Assembly: GCF_932294415.1 (NCBI RefSeq)
Contig: NC_065544.1
Location: forward strand, 29,589,210-29,653,209
Direction of reading: 5' to 3'
From: Quercus robur
Lineage: Eukaryota > Streptophyta > Magnoliopsida > Fagales > Fagaceae
Length of the DNA stretch: 64,000 bases
The notes beneath the pieces are model-generated. The model saw nothing but the letters and a program-made list of their open reading frames with translations. It searched no databases and had not been told where the DNA came from. This document shows, piece by piece, positions 42,686 to 55,590 of this stretch (its first letter is position 1; the number at the start of each line of letters is the position of its first letter). The translations under genes were made by a program, and so were the position numbers.

Positions 42686-42826
42686 GGGCTGTGGGCTTTA
42701 GGCCCACCTTGTTTGCTTGTATAGCACACATACTTGTACTACATACTCTGCCTCTTATATAAAGGCACTTATGTATATTTTATTCTCTAAGAAATACAAT
42801 ACTATTCATTCAGTATTTAACATAAC
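42686..42826. repeat. Foreign LTR-like fragment between the outer and inner left LTRs
   Basis: These 141 bp do not occur at the right side. They contain TTATATAAAGGCAC and end CAGTATTTAACA (42822), as the 3' part of a copia-type LTR would. They stand where the outer primer-binding site should be. Confidence 0.5.
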
Positions 42827-43773
42827 TGTAGAGAGAGAAAATTCCTGACCTATCACAAGTTGACACATCATACTACTAAGTCCACAAAATACAACCAATT
42901 ACAAAACTCCACGTATTATTGCTAAGTTTTGCTATCACTACTCAGAAAACAACAGAAATTTTCCAAGTGCCGCCATACAAAAACCAATCACACATGAATG
43001 CATGTAAGTGATGATATAAGCAGTCCAACACGTGTAAGCAATGACATATGCAACCCAGCGCATGTAAGTGATAACATAAGCAAACCAATCAAACTCTGCC
43101 ATGTGTTGCTCACCCACCCCCAAACTCCTATAAATAGAAGCCTTCCCAAGGCATTTAAAGAGGGAAAAAAAAAAAAGCCATCTAAAGCACAAGCAGCATC
43201 AGAGAAGATTCAAAAGCACTTAGAAGTACAGAAGCTCTACAAGAATCAAGCCTTAAAGCCTTCAAGAACTTCAACCTCAAAATTGAAGAACATTCAAAAC
43301 AGAATCATCCAAACTATCTGTCTAAATCCTAAAGTTTGCTAGAATCAAGCTCAAAAACCTCTAGAAACCTTAACAAACCATAAATCAACAAAGCTCTACA
43401 AATTTAAGCCTTTAAAGCATCGAAGAACTTCCACCACAAACCTTCAAAGAAGAAGAATGCACGAAGAACGCACGAAGAACGCAAAGAATGTGAAGAACAA
43501 AGAATTTCTAACAAGCTCATAGCTAGAGATTCATTGTAATTCCTTTCAAAAATCTTTGATCCATTCCTCAAGCAAATTGAAGGATATTTTGTGTTTGAGT
43601 CAAAATCACATTACCACAATTCCAATCAATAAGTCTTTCAAGGAGATCGAATAAGAGGATCACTCTTTTGTAATTTTAAAGAATTGTATCACACATTCAT
43701 CAATACGAATTCGCATTTGTGAAACTATTTTACTTGTTTGATTTATTTCAAACTAGAAATTTAGTCATCTACA
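42827..43773 (+). repeat. Left LTR of element 4
   Basis: 947 bp with TATAAATAG at 43129-43137 as likely promoter. It contains repeated CATGTAAGTGATGA-type phrases (about 42995-43085) and AAGAACGCACGAAGAACGC-type repeats near 43450-43490. Confidence 0.92.
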
Positions 43774-43864
43774 AATTCTGGCATGCCCGATGGGACCTCT
43801 TTGCCTCTCATCTCTTTCTCCTTCAAAAGAAAAGAAATTCGACATCATTTTGCTACCAACTTCA

Positions 43865-45607
43865 ATGGCCTCTAGCAAGAATGTCCGAAAATCTATGGTT
43901 GATGCTTCTTGTGCTAATGATTATGTTGGCCTAATCACTCGCAATCGATCCAAAGCTCTTGATTGACTTCAACCCCAATCAACCAAAGAAGGTAGGAAAG
44001 CTACCACTAAGGATTCATCTATCTCGAAAGATTTGGAGATCAATAATGAATCATCACCAACAACCTTTTCTATTAACTCTTCACCCATGATGAGAAACTT
44101 AAGGAATAAAGTACCTTTAACTCATCTTGTTTCATCATTTTCTCCATCATATCTTGAGGTCATGCCAGTGATGATGACCAACACCTCTACCATGGAAGAA
44201 AAGATGGCTGAAATGGAACAAAGGGTCATCCTTCTTATAAAAGCACTTGAAGATAAGGATGTCAAAATTACAATCCTGATGAACAAACTAGAATTACAAG
44301 ATTCGGGTGAATCAAATCTTGACCCTGAACACCCACCTAGCTTTACCTTGAAAGGAGAAAACGCCAGGGTTAATAAAGGAAAAGGAGGTGAAGGCACTAC
44401 TCAACACGGACATTCCACCTCAATGGCCTCGATATCTGTCCAACAACTGTAAGACATGATAACAAATACCATTCGAGCACAGTATGAGGGTTCTTCTACT
44501 AGTTCCCTCATATATTCAAAACCCTACACAAAGCACATCGACAACATGAGAATGCCAAACGGATACCAACCTCCTAAGTTCCTACAATTTGATGGGAAGG
44601 GCAATCCAAAACAACACATTGCCCACTTCGTAGAGACTTGTGAGAATGCAGGAACTTAAGGAAGCCTCCTTATAAAACAATTTGTCTGTTCACTCAAGGG
44701 AAATGCATTTGATTGGTACACTGATTTGCAACCTAAATCAATCAACAATTGGGAACAACTTGAAAGGGAGTTTCTTAACCGATTTTATAACACACGTCGA
44801 ACGGTAGGCATGATGGAGCTTACTAATACCAAGCAGTGGAAGGATGAGCCTGTTGTTAATTATATCAATTGGTGGCATTCTTTGAGTTTAGATTGTAAAG
44901 ATAGACTTTTTGAAATCCTGGCTATGGAGATGTGCATCCAAGGCATGTATTGGGGACTTCTTTACATCCTTCAAGGGATGAAACCCCAAACATTTAAAGA
45001 GTTAGCAACTCGTGCACACGACATGGAATTGAGCATTTCTAGCCATGGAAATATGAAACCTCTTGTACTTGAGGAAAGGAAAGAAAGATGGGAAATAAGG
45101 AAAAATGACAGGAATACGAAAAGTAATATCAAAGACTCAATGAATATCAAACCTGCTCCAGTCAAAATTTCAACAAGAAATGTGAAGGCTAATGAGAAGA
45201 GGCCCGAGGGAGGCTAACAGCGTGAGACGCGTCACTCATCAGTTAAGGAATGGGAACAAAAGGTGTATCCTTTTCTAGATGCCGATATGCCTAAAATGCT
45301 AGAACAACTACTCAAGTTGAAATTAATTGAATTGCTAGAATGCAAACGACCGGAAGAGATAGGAAAAGTTGATAACCCGAACTATTGTAAGTATCATCGT
45401 ATCATAAGCCATCCAATCCAAAAATGCTTTGTTCTTAAAGAACTCATCATGAAGCTAGCTAAGGAAAGGAAAATTGACTTGGATTTTAATGATGTTGCTC
45501 AGTCAAACCTTGCAACATTTTCCTGCGGGTTACCTAGTTGCATGTCTCCAACTCCTAAGTTGGGAGCAAATACTTGTTCAAGTTCAGCTCTCACAAGAAG
45601 CATCTGA
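43865..45607 (+). pseudogene. Gag of element 4 (nonsense codons)
   Basis: One frame from the ATG at 43865 stays in register to 45607 but is broken by stops near 43965, 44450, 44657 and 45215. The capsid-like domain shows YQPPKFLQFDGKGNPKQHIA, GNAFDWYTDLQPKSINNWEQ and LEREFLNRFYNTRRTVGMME, followed by VNYINWWHSLSLDCKDRL. A zinc-binding-like NYCKYHRIISHPIQKCFVLK lies near 45390. Gag would form the particle. As in the LINE, decay here is by stops rather than frameshifts. Confidence 0.87.
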
Positions 45608-46099
45608 TTATAGCTTAAATGATGATAAAAGATTAACAATGGATGAGGAAGAGGGCTGGACGATGGTTACTCGCAGGAGATGGCAAATAGACGAACATTC
45701 CCTTTTCATTTGATCACCCAAAAGTCCAGAAGAGCACAAAACCAGATTCAGCCTCGGTCAAGAGGAAGGAGCGATAAAAGACAAGAAAGACTGGGAACAA
45801 AAATGTATGACGATTTGGCACAAACCCAAAAACCTCAAAATCTCATCACATTGTAAGAATTCTTCCCCATAAAATTCTTTCAAAATGACTCAACAGAGGC
45901 CGTGCATATAGTCTCTCATTACGAAATTCATGTTGAAAAGGAGAATGTTAACCATGGCAATCCAAATAAAACTTTGTCATCTTTAAAGGAACTCCAATCT
46001 CGAGTCGATGAAGTTGAACTCTTGCAATCCTCCACCTCACCAAAAAAAAGTGCTCACCCAAGCTCTTGAAAAGCCAGAGATGTACACCCTTTCTACCAA

Positions 46100-46697
46100 C
46101 ATGCTTCAACAAACCTAGGAATGTTACGCATGCTCTCCAGACTTAACTTTCACTGATGAGGATCTATTGTTAGGCTCTAGGCCCCATAATCATCCACTTT
46201 ATGTCTTTGGTTATGCCTGTGAACAAAAGATCGATCGTATTCTCATTGATGGAGGTTCAGCTGTTAATATACTACCAAAAATGACAATGAGACGACTTGG
46301 TCTTACTATGGAGGAATTATCGCATAGTCATTTGGTCATTCAAGGTTTTAACCAAGGAGGACAACGTGCAATCGGCATGATACACTTGGAATTAATCATT
46401 GGAGAATTGGCAAGCAACATTTTGTTCCATGTCATTGATGCCAAGACAACCTACAACATGTTGTTACGACGTCCATGGATCCATGGAAACGGAATAATGC
46501 TGTCAACTTTGCATCAATGTTTCAAGTTCCTTCGAAGTGGAATAAAAAAAGTCAATGCTGCCTTGAAGCCTTTCGCTGAGACTGAAGCTCACTTTGCTGA
46601 TGTGAAGTTTTATGTAAAAGATGACATTCCAAATGAAGTTCTCCCAGTTGAGATCCCATCCATGGAAAGCAACCAGGGTGAAAAGGAGCATGTTTGA
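46100..46697 (+). pseudogene. Aspartic protease region of element 4
   Basis: An open stretch of 176 codons from 46167 contains IDRILIDGGSAVNILPKMTM, with D-G-G where D-[ST]-G is expected, then LTMEELSHSHLVIQGFNQGG, IGELASNILFHVIDAKTTYN and LLRRPWIHGNG. This is the Tat-type protease that cuts the polyprotein. It lies in a different frame from gag; 45610-46100 has no clear domain. Confidence 0.8.
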
Positions 46698-46781
46698 TTC
46701 ATCACTAGAAAGCATATTCCTTCCCCAAAGAAAGGTCTAGAATGTGGGAATGATCATTCTAGTGAATCTACCAATAATTCA

Positions 46782-49700
46782 GTGAGAGAAAAAATTTCAA
46801 CGCTTTCCAACAAACCTCCATTCCTCCATTATGTACCATTATCACGCCGCAAGAAAGGACAATCACCATTCACGGAATGCCTTCAATCTATAGCAAACAT
46901 GAGAAGGCCTCCTACAAAGCTTACGATGGAGGATGTAGCCATATTGAAAGAAAATCATGCCATGCCTTTAACTTCATCCACAAATCCTTTACCCTCGAAG
47001 CCACTAAATGGATTCGTGAGGTCTTCACAAAGTCTGACCCAAAGGCATATAGGCTGTTAGCCAGAGCAAGTTACGATTTCTCAAAACAAGGCGACCTAGG
47101 GCAATTGATTCCAGAAGTCACCGGAGAAAAGGCACATGGTCATAGCAAAATACAAAGGATAATGTGGCTTGAAGGGCATGAAATTCCTATCTAAAAGATT
47201 GGATTAGGTTATACTCTTGAACAACTAGCTCAGATATGGAGCAAGAAAAGAAGCAATGCTTCAAGTTCCCAATACATAATAGTGGAGGTCGGCGAAAGTT
47301 CGAATCAAAGAAAAAATCACCCTTCATCACATGTCTCAGTGTTTGATCGTATTGAGGCCTCATCGTCACGAATCACAATGTTCGACAAGTTAAATACAAC
47401 TTGCTTGATACAAAATCGGGACACTCTTACTTGTAAATTAGCCTTTGATCGACTGGGGACAACAAAAAGGCCTGTTGATAGTCATTCTCAAAATTCAATG
47501 AACTTTGAGGTTCAAGGGGAGAAGAAAGCTAATGATGAGATCCGTAATAGCATTCCTTCATGCATGAAATGTAACTTTACCCTAGATATCGGCACTAAAG
47601 GATCGTTCAAAGTCAAAAGGCGAACGATTATACACACAAGTCAGTCACTTGTCTGTAATGAGCAAATTGAAGAGTTATCATCCTCGTTTCATATTATAGT
47701 AGAAGAGGATACATTGTCAGATACTGAAGCAACCAATGAAGAGGTCGATGAAGATCCTCCAGCCTTGGAAGATGGAGGACTAGCTACAGTTGATGAACTT
47801 AAAGAGATCAATTCAGAAACTGTTGAAGAACCTCGACCAACTTTCATCAGTGCGCTTCTCACCTCTAAAGAAGAAGAAGGGTACCTCAAGCTCCTAGTAG
47901 AATATAAATATGTGTTTGTTTGGACTTACAAGGAAATGCCTAGGCTCAATCCAAGTATTGCTCTACACCATTTGGCAATAAAGAAGAGCGTACGCCCAGT
48001 CAAACAAGCCCAAAGACGCTTTTGGCCAGAGCTTGTCCCTTAAATATAAACTGAGGTTAATAAGCTAATTGAGGCGGGCTTCATTCGTGAAGTATAGTAA
48101 CCAGAATGGATCGCTAACATTGTCCCTGTCAAAAAGAAGAATGGACAAATCCAGGTGTGCGTTGACTTCCATGATTTGAACAATGCATGTTCCAATGATG
48201 ATTTTCCATTACCCATCACTGAGGTCATGGTTGACGCCACTATTGGTCATGAAGCTTTATCTTTCATGGATGGTTCTTCAGGTTACAACCAAATTCAAAT
48301 GAATCCTAAGGATGAAGAGCTTACAGCTTTTTGTACTCCTAAGGGAATTTATTGTTACAAAGTGATGCCTTTTGGACTAAAGAACGCTGGTGCTACTTAT
48401 CAACAGGCCATGCAGAAGATCTTTGATAATGTACTTCATAAATACGTGGAGTGTTATGTTGATGATATGGTGGCTAAAACGAAAAGGGGGGAAGACCATC
48501 TGGTAAAACTGCAATCTGTGTTCAACCGCCTAAGAAAGTATCAGCTTAAAATGAACCCCTGCAAATGCGCTTTTGGCATAACATATGGTAAATTTCTTAG
48601 TTGAAATTGACCAATTGAAAATTGAAGCTATCCAAAAAATGCCAAATCCAAGAATCTACAAGAACTTAAAGGCTTGAAGGGAAAGTTAGCCTACATACGA
48701 CAATTTATCTCGAACTTAGCTGGTCAATGTCAACCTTTCAATAAATTGATGAAGAAGGATGTGCATTTTGAATAGGATGAGGCTTGTAGTAATGCTTTTG
48801 CGCACATCAAAAGATACTTGCTTAATCCTCCAGTTTTAGGTGCTCCTATCCTAGGAAATCCTTTGGTGTTGTACATCGTGGCACAAGAAAAGTCTCTAGG
48901 TGCTCTTATGGTGTAAGAAAATGAAGAGGGGAAAGAAAGAACCCTTTATTATCTAAGTCAAACTCTGAATGGGGCTGAATTAAATTATTCTCCTATCGAA
49001 AAGATGTGTCTCGCTCTTTTCTTTGCCATAGACAAACTAGAGCACTACATGCAGGCATATACAGTCCATTTGATAGCAAAGGCGGACCTAATTAAGTATG
49101 TCCTCGTTAGGCCAGTAGTTTCGGGTCGTATGGCTCGATGCACAGTCTTGCTACAACAATATGAACTTGCATATGTTCCCAAAAAGCTATCAAAGGACAA
49201 GCATTGGCAGATTTCTTAGCTGATCACCCAGTTCCATCTGATTAGGAGTTCTCTGATGATTTCTCGGATGAAGACGTGTTTTACATTGAAGTAATGCCAC
49301 CATGGATGATGTTTTTTGATGGGGTTGCATGTCAAGAAGGAGCAAGGGCGGGTGTAGTGTTTGTTTTTCCACAATGGCAAATACTTCTATACTCGTTCTC
49401 ATTAAGTGAACTTTACTCTAACAACGTAGTCAAATATCAAGCATTGATTATTGGTCTACAAATGGCCATTAAGATGGGCATATCGTAACTTGAGATCTTT
49501 GGGGATTCCAAATTAGTTATCAACCAAATCTTGGAGCAGTTTGACGTCAAGAAAGAAGACTTTATCCCTTATTGCAAATATGCGAAGAAGTTGCTAGCAA
49601 AGTTTGAGGCCATCACATTGGAGCATATACCAAGGAAGGAGAATAGACAGACTGATGCTTTAGCTAATTTGGCTACCGCCTTAGCATTATCCCAAGAAGA

Positions 49701-51056
49701 GACAACCAAAGTTGCTATTTCCCAAAAGTGGGTGGTACCTCTAGTGATTGAAGAAGAAGAAGAAAAAGAGCAAGCCAAAATTATTTTCGTATGCCTTGTT
49801 GAAAAAGAACATTGGCGACAAGTGATCATTGAATACCTTCAACATGGAAGACTCCTGGATGATAAACACCACAAGATTGAAGTTCGGCGGAGGGCTGCTC
49901 GATTCATTTACTATAAGGACACTCTCTTTTGCCATTCATTTGATGGATTGTTTCTCCGTTGCTTAGGAGAGGAGGAGGCTAAACAAGCCTTAGAGGAGGC
50001 TTATTCTGGAATATGTGGTACACATCAGTCGGGTCCTAAGTTACACTACAGGATCAAATGAATGGGTTACTATTGGCCTACGATGGTGCAAGATTCTATG
50101 GAGTGTGCTAAGAAATGCGAAGCTTCTCAATATCACGCAAACTTCATCCACCAGTCGCCAGAACCTCTACACCCAACTGTAACTTCTTAGCCTTTTAATG
50201 CACTGGGGCTTGATGCAATAGGACCATTACCAAAATCATCCGATGACCATTTGTACATCTTGGCTGCAACTGATTACTTCTCGAAGTGGGCAGAAGCTAT
50301 GCCTCTTAGGGAGGTGAAGAAAGAAATGGTGCTCAATTTCATTCGAACTCACTTGATCTATCGATATGGTGTCCCTCGTTATATCATAACTGATAATGGC
50401 AAACCGTTCTACAATAGGCTGATAATAGAGCTATACAAGAAGCTTGGATTTAAACAATACAACTCCTCCATGTACAATGCCCCGGCAAATGGATTGGCTA
50501 AAGCATTTAACAAAACACTTGGCAGTTTGTTGAAGAAGGTGGTATCCAAGACAAAACGAGACTGGCATGAAAGAATCAGAGAAGCATTATGGGCATATCG
50601 AACAACATTTCAAACGCTTACTCAAGCGATGCCATATTCTCTCGTCTATGGAGTGGAAGCCATCCTTCCCTTAGAATGCCAAATCCCATCATTATGGATT
50701 GCCATTCAAGAAGGACTGACTGAAGAAGAAAAGCTAAGCTCAGATTGCAAAAATTAAAGGCACTTGATGAGAAAAGGCTCAAGGCCCAACAACGTCTTGA
50801 GTGCTATCAAGCTTGTCTTTCAAGCACATTCAATAAAAGAGTTAAACCACGATCATTCCAAGTCGGTGACTTAGTCCTCGCCATTCGAAGACCTATCATC
50901 ACAACTCGTCGTACAGGCAATAAGTTCACTTCAAAATGGGATGAACCTTACGTTGTGCAAGAAGTCTACACCAATGGAGCTTACAAGTTGATTGATAATG
51001 ATGGTGTAAGGATCGGCCCCATCAATGGGAAGTTCCTTAAGCGCTTCTATGCTTGA
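46782..51056 (+). pseudogene. RT, RNase H, second RNase H and integrase of element 4 (several frame breaks)
   Basis: The linker (46782-48043) is charged and repeat-like. RT spans 48060-48600 with [40 protein letters not shown] and the catalytic YVDDMVAK. RNase H fragments run to about 49200. The second RNase H (MMFFDGVACQEGARAGVVFV, LEIFGDSKLVINQI, PRKENRQTDALANLA) covers 49300-49690. Integrase begins near 49820 (SGICGTHQSG, CEASQYH where a second Cys is lost), has LAATDYFSKWAEAMPL, TDNGKPFYN and NGLAKAFNKTL (catalytic Glu altered), and ends with a GDLVLAIRRPI module and NGKFLKRFYA. Frames change near 46870, 48600, 49250 and 50745. The element cannot act on its own. Confidence 0.88.
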
Positions 51057-51190
51057 AAATCAAGGACTGCTTCTTGGTAAGAGTTTAAATTGCCCACTAT
51101 AGCGCTGCAAGTATACATGATGTCTTCCCATTACTTTTGAAAGCATACCAATAAAAAGAAATTAATCCCCTTCTATGTCACCAATTATGA

Positions 51191-51364
51191 GAATGGCGTA
51201 GTGGTTGGAGGCCCATGTCACCCTTGAGGCCAAGGTCTCGAGTTCGATTAGTAGTGATACCCATTATTACGCAATTGGTACCCATGAAATGCTGTGGGGT
51301 GTGGGGCGAGGATTACACACGTGAGCCCTCCCTTTAAAAAAAAAAAAACAGAAAAACAAGAAAA
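51191..51364 (+). mobile_element. tRNA-derived SINE inside element 4
   Basis: The head GAATGGCGTAGTGGTTGGAG has a polymerase III A-box (TGGCGTAGTGGT, 51194-51205). GAGTTCGATTA (51240-51250) is a degenerate B-box. A body with GGTACCCATG follows, and an A-rich tail starts near 51337. AATTATGA at 51183-51190 is repeated at 51365-51372 as target duplication. The tRNA-like part is not a tRNA gene, since no cloverleaf acceptor closes. It sits just after the integrase end. Confidence 0.75.
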
Positions 51365-51753
51365 AATTATGAACAACTTGATGACTTGATCCCTCTCAGG
51401 GTATGTAGGCAACTTAGTATCTTTTGCTAAGTTCAATCACACACTAAAAAAATTATTATCAAATTATGAAAAAAAAAATGGAGCAGAGAATAAAGTCTTC
51501 TTTATTGATTGACAAAAGGAAAATAGTACAGGGGAAAGCATGATGACACATATAAAGGGAGTTAAAACAAAAAGATTACACATCCATTTCAAGTCTTTCA
51601 AGCTAGAACAATTATCTTCCAGAAGGTCTTGTATCTTCTCTAATGCCTCCATATCTTGATCTTCAAGAACGAGAGTGGATTTGACTTCTTCAAGTTGTTC
51701 TTCCAAGGCTTGCACAACATCGTCTTGTTCAACTTGATGAGATTTAGTTTAAG

Positions 51754-52360
51754 ACAGTGATTACTCTAATTAGGCAAACTCAGTTCGCAAGTCAGCCATC
51801 ATTAATGTAATGGTATCAAGATCGGTCTTCAAAGATGTTTTCTTGTGCGATGCTTTAGAAAGGAGGAGTTCAATTTCAACCTCATGCCGAATTAAGTTGA
51901 CAGGACTTGGTTGTTTATTCAGAGAGTCTTTCATCCTCAAATAGTCTACAACCCCTTCGCAATATTTGTCAACATGTTTGTGCAAGTGTCGAGGGTCCAC
52001 TCCAAGACTTTCAATACCACTATAGATTTCATTTATTTAAACTTGTGGGAGGATGTTGTCCACAGTGATTGCTCTAATTAGGCAAACTCGGTTCGCAGGT
52101 CAATGATGGTATCAAGATCGGTCTTCAAAGATGTTTTCTTGTGCGATGCTTCAGAAAGGAGGAGTTCAATTTCAGTCTCATGTCGAATTAAGTTGACAGG
52201 ACTTGGTTGTTTATTCAGAGAGTCTTTCATCCTCAAATAGTCTACAACCCCTTCGCAATATTTGTCAACATGTTTGTGCAAGTGTCGAGGGTCCACTCCA
52301 AGACTTTCGATCCCACTATAGATTTCATTTATTTCAACTTGTGGGAGGATGTTGTCCACA
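51754..52360. repeat. Tandem duplication of about 308 bp
   Basis: ACAGTGATTRCTCTAATTAG starts at 51754 and again at 52062. Both units then run through TATCAAGATCGGTCTTCAAA and CAACCCCTTCGCAATATTTG to GTGGGAGGATGTTGTCCACA. The second lacks about 12 bp near its start. On the minus strand each unit encodes VDPRHLHKHVDKYCEGVVDY. It lies downstream of the antisense ORF and may be a duplicated 3' exon of it. Confidence 0.88.
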
Positions 52361-52392
52361 GAAAGAGTCAAAATCTTGTTTAAAACAACATC

Positions 52393-54640
52393 TCATAACA
52401 TGGAAGCCCCTTTCCTACGCACAGAAGAAACATGCGCCATGCCTTGAAACATAGAGACTTCCGGATGGTTGGTCGGTTGTAGGGATGAAAGAAATGTCCT
52501 TCCTGTCTCGGTTGGAAATTTGGACGATGTACCAACATCAGCAAACTTACGCCTCTTGAGATCCGAATTCTTCGCAGATGGCTTTGAGATAGTGGACTCA
52601 CTATTTGTAAGAAGATGCCCATGATTAATAGAAGTCTCTACATCAACACCCTTCATTAGACTCTTCAAATATTTCCAATTGTAGCCCAGGTCATTACACA
52701 CCTCCTCTTCAAAAATTTTAATGGCATCCCTAACTGGTACAACAAGCGAACCTTTGATGCCTTGACTTCGAGCAACTCCGATATGTTGAGATGAGTCTTT
52801 TGAATGACGATCATCTTCAAGACGACATTGTGCAAACTCTGACAAGGGCTGTGGAATGTATGTGTCTTATAGTTCCTTCTTTCCCTTTTGTGATTTGTTG
52901 GATGTCATTGACTTAACATGGAAGGAGGCAATGCCAGCTAGAAAATCTTTTCCTTGGGTAAAATCATTTCCACGAACTCCTTCCCACCATTGTCTGTGGC
53001 TATGTCTAACCCAGCTTCCAAAGTTTGTGGTAAAAGCCAAAATGAGTACTTTGGAATCTATGTTGCAGCAAGTGAAAGATTGGTAGAATTGGTATAGATC
53101 TTTTAAAGAGCCTGTATGAATTTCTTCCTTCAAATCACTTGGAATGTCTTGATGAAATCCAAAGCGCTGACTGAATCGGTGAGGACTATATGCTTCTACA
53201 ATGTGTTGGTCTTCACATCGAAGTGACAAGTACCCTGAGCGACGACTCATAAAGTAGTCAAACTTCTGAATGGATAAGTGATCATTGTCGATAAAAGTCA
53301 GGTCATAGCTTTTCTTGAAAGCAATTCGGTGCCAAAGAAAGTTGGTGGCAGTTTGTATGTGCTTTCGTGTAGAGAATTCGTTAAACGGAGAGGCGTAGCC
53401 TACACCAGAATATTTAGTCATCAAAGGATCAGATAGTTTATCATGGGTGATGCGATTGCTTCTAACAAAATGACCTACCCAGGCATAAACATAATGAATG
53501 GCAAAACTAGCTCCTGACTTACTTAGAGTAGGAGAGGAAGAAATGGTGTTAAGTCCATGATAAATGCTAGCCAATACTGGGGGAGTAAGGCCAAAATAAC
53601 GGCCATTGGCTATGGAACTAGCGATCTTGAAAGTGCCTGGACAAATGCTATACGAATTCTTGATAGGAAAGACAAATATGCATAGCCAACAGGAAAGAAG
53701 TGCCGATAAGTAAGTCTCCTCCTTTAAGTCACCCTTAACTTGAAGATCCGCAAAGACCCCGTGCTCTTTATCAGATCATGGTCCATGCTCATTTATTACG
53801 CCAAAGGGATTCTGACTACACTTGGGAATGGTTGTCCGTCTCATTGGTTTTCTAGGAGTTGGGTACTTACCATTTCCAATAAACCAAAAGGTAATCCAGT
53901 CACGAACACTCACTTTCCCTTGTCTTTTCAGCCGGTTTTGAAGGTGATGATATGCCATGAAAATGTAGCGACAGTTGTGTGGCGGGTAGGGTCATCCTTG
54001 GTCATTGATTCCATCTAGCTCTTGCACATTGGGTACTACTTCGTCATAAAATGCACCTGTGCAACGAAGTCCACCAATAATGGAAAGATCCCACGGTGTG
54101 ATGGAAATTTCCCCAACTGAGGTATGGAGGGTATTGGTTGACGAACTCCAACACTCACAAAATGCTTTCATGAGATTCTCATCATAATCATATGTGAACA
54201 AGGAGGCAAAGACAACACTGTAGAGGTGGGTCGCATCAAGGAGGTGTTTACATTGACCAAGCACATCTTCTAGCCAATCCCAATAAAGGGAGAAGTAGGA
54301 AAAACCTCCGTTTGCGTTGAAGGAAAGATCCCAACTAGCACATTTTGCAATTATCTCTCATCCCAAAGTGTTGTACGGCTTTGATTTAGCAACATTTTTG
54401 TGATGCGAAGTAAGAAGGATAATTGTCTCCAAGTTAGAACTGCCCTCAGGGGGAATAACCTGTGACCATTTCGACAAATTGAGAGGATAAGAGTTATGGC
54501 TCCATCTCTCCAAAAATCTTCCAATTATGGGTAGATGAACAATCAAAGTCGTAGCCTTTGCATCTTGTCATCTTTCTCCTTACAAATGAACAAGGCTGGA
54601 TCTTGACCAATCTTCGAATCCTTGAAAAAGAGCATCATGA
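52393..54640 (-). pseudogene. Antisense plant-mobile-domain (PMD) ORF of element 4
   Basis: On the minus strand one frame from about 54549 to 52393 (about 719 codons) reads as a PMD protein and is broken only by stops at 54358, 53992, 53776 and 52867; a frameshift separates the first 30 codons (FFKDSKIGQDPALF) near 54555. Motifs are LPIIGRFLERWSHNSYPLNL, FCECWSSSTNTLHTSVGEIS, ITPWDLSIIGGL with GAFYDEVVP, RDWITFWFIG, SFAIHYVYAWVGHF and YFMSRRSGYLSLRCEDQHIV. A Lys/Ser-rich C-terminus follows. PMD domains occur in plant nuclear silencing factors (MAIL1/MAIN type) and in transposons, where they are thought to be shared cargo. It lies between pol and the 3' LTR, opposite to gag-pol. Confidence 0.82.
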
Positions 54641-55590
54641 TAGTTATAAAATAAATAAATAAAAATAAAAAAGATTAGTAAAGATAAAACATTAAAAAAA
54701 GAAAAAAAGAAGAAAAAAAATTATTAAAAAATGGAAAATAATAATAATAATAAAAGTAATTAATTAATTTATAAAAAAAATAAAAAAATAAAAAAGTAAA
54801 AAGGCATAAAGTGTTGGGTGGCTTTATATAAAAAACTTCTGAGATAACAGACAAAAATAAAGAGGAGAGTAGGCAAGCCATTAAATGCTACCACCAAACA
54901 GATATTGTTTGAGGTTAGACTTTGCAATTCAAATGCACTCAAAGCCAAAAAATAATGCACTACGTATTAATAGAAGGGAACATGGTGTCAGAAAAAATTT
55001 ATTGCGCTAGACCTAAGATGAAGTTCTAAGTCTACAAAGAGTAGTATATTGTTTATAATGATAGACTGACAGTGCTACCAACCTTGAAAGCAGTAAGAAA
55101 CACTTGTTGGTTAACCAATCTGCCTATGATGTCAAACACTGTCAGAACCACAACGTAGACTAAAATGGCAACTAGTCCAACAATGCCTGCCGTCTCCTCT
55201 TCCGAATTTCTAAAACTTCTAACAAGATTTCCCAAAAATCAACTCACAGAAATCTTCTAAGGACTTCGAACAACAAGACCCAGAAAAGACGTCCATAGTA
55301 GAGCCATAACACACTGCCACGCACGGCCACAAATTCCCAATGACCCGTGGGTTTCTCATTTAAATCTACGTAAATCTGAGAAGAATTTTACAAAACCGAT
55401 GCCACCACTAGATCCATCGGCCTCCAATCTACCAAACCTGAAAATATCAAGTCCAGATGCCAAGCCACGCGCCTACACGCACCACAGAGGCTTCAAAGAT
55501 CGTGGCCTCCTTCTTCACTTTTGTGCAAATCGGGCCACCAATTTAGAAAACAAAAACTACCACTAGATCCAGTAGGCCCCAATCTACAAA
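54641..55590. other. Non-coding part of element 4
   Basis: An A/T-rich stretch (54650-54830, many AATAATAAT and AAAATAAA runs) is followed by sequence with no recognisable frame. It could contain the promoter of the antisense ORF. Confidence 0.45.

Noticed and set aside
51191..51265. A tRNA gene
   Set aside because: Pol III boxes are present, but the acceptor stem does not close and an A-rich tail with target duplication follows: it is a SINE.
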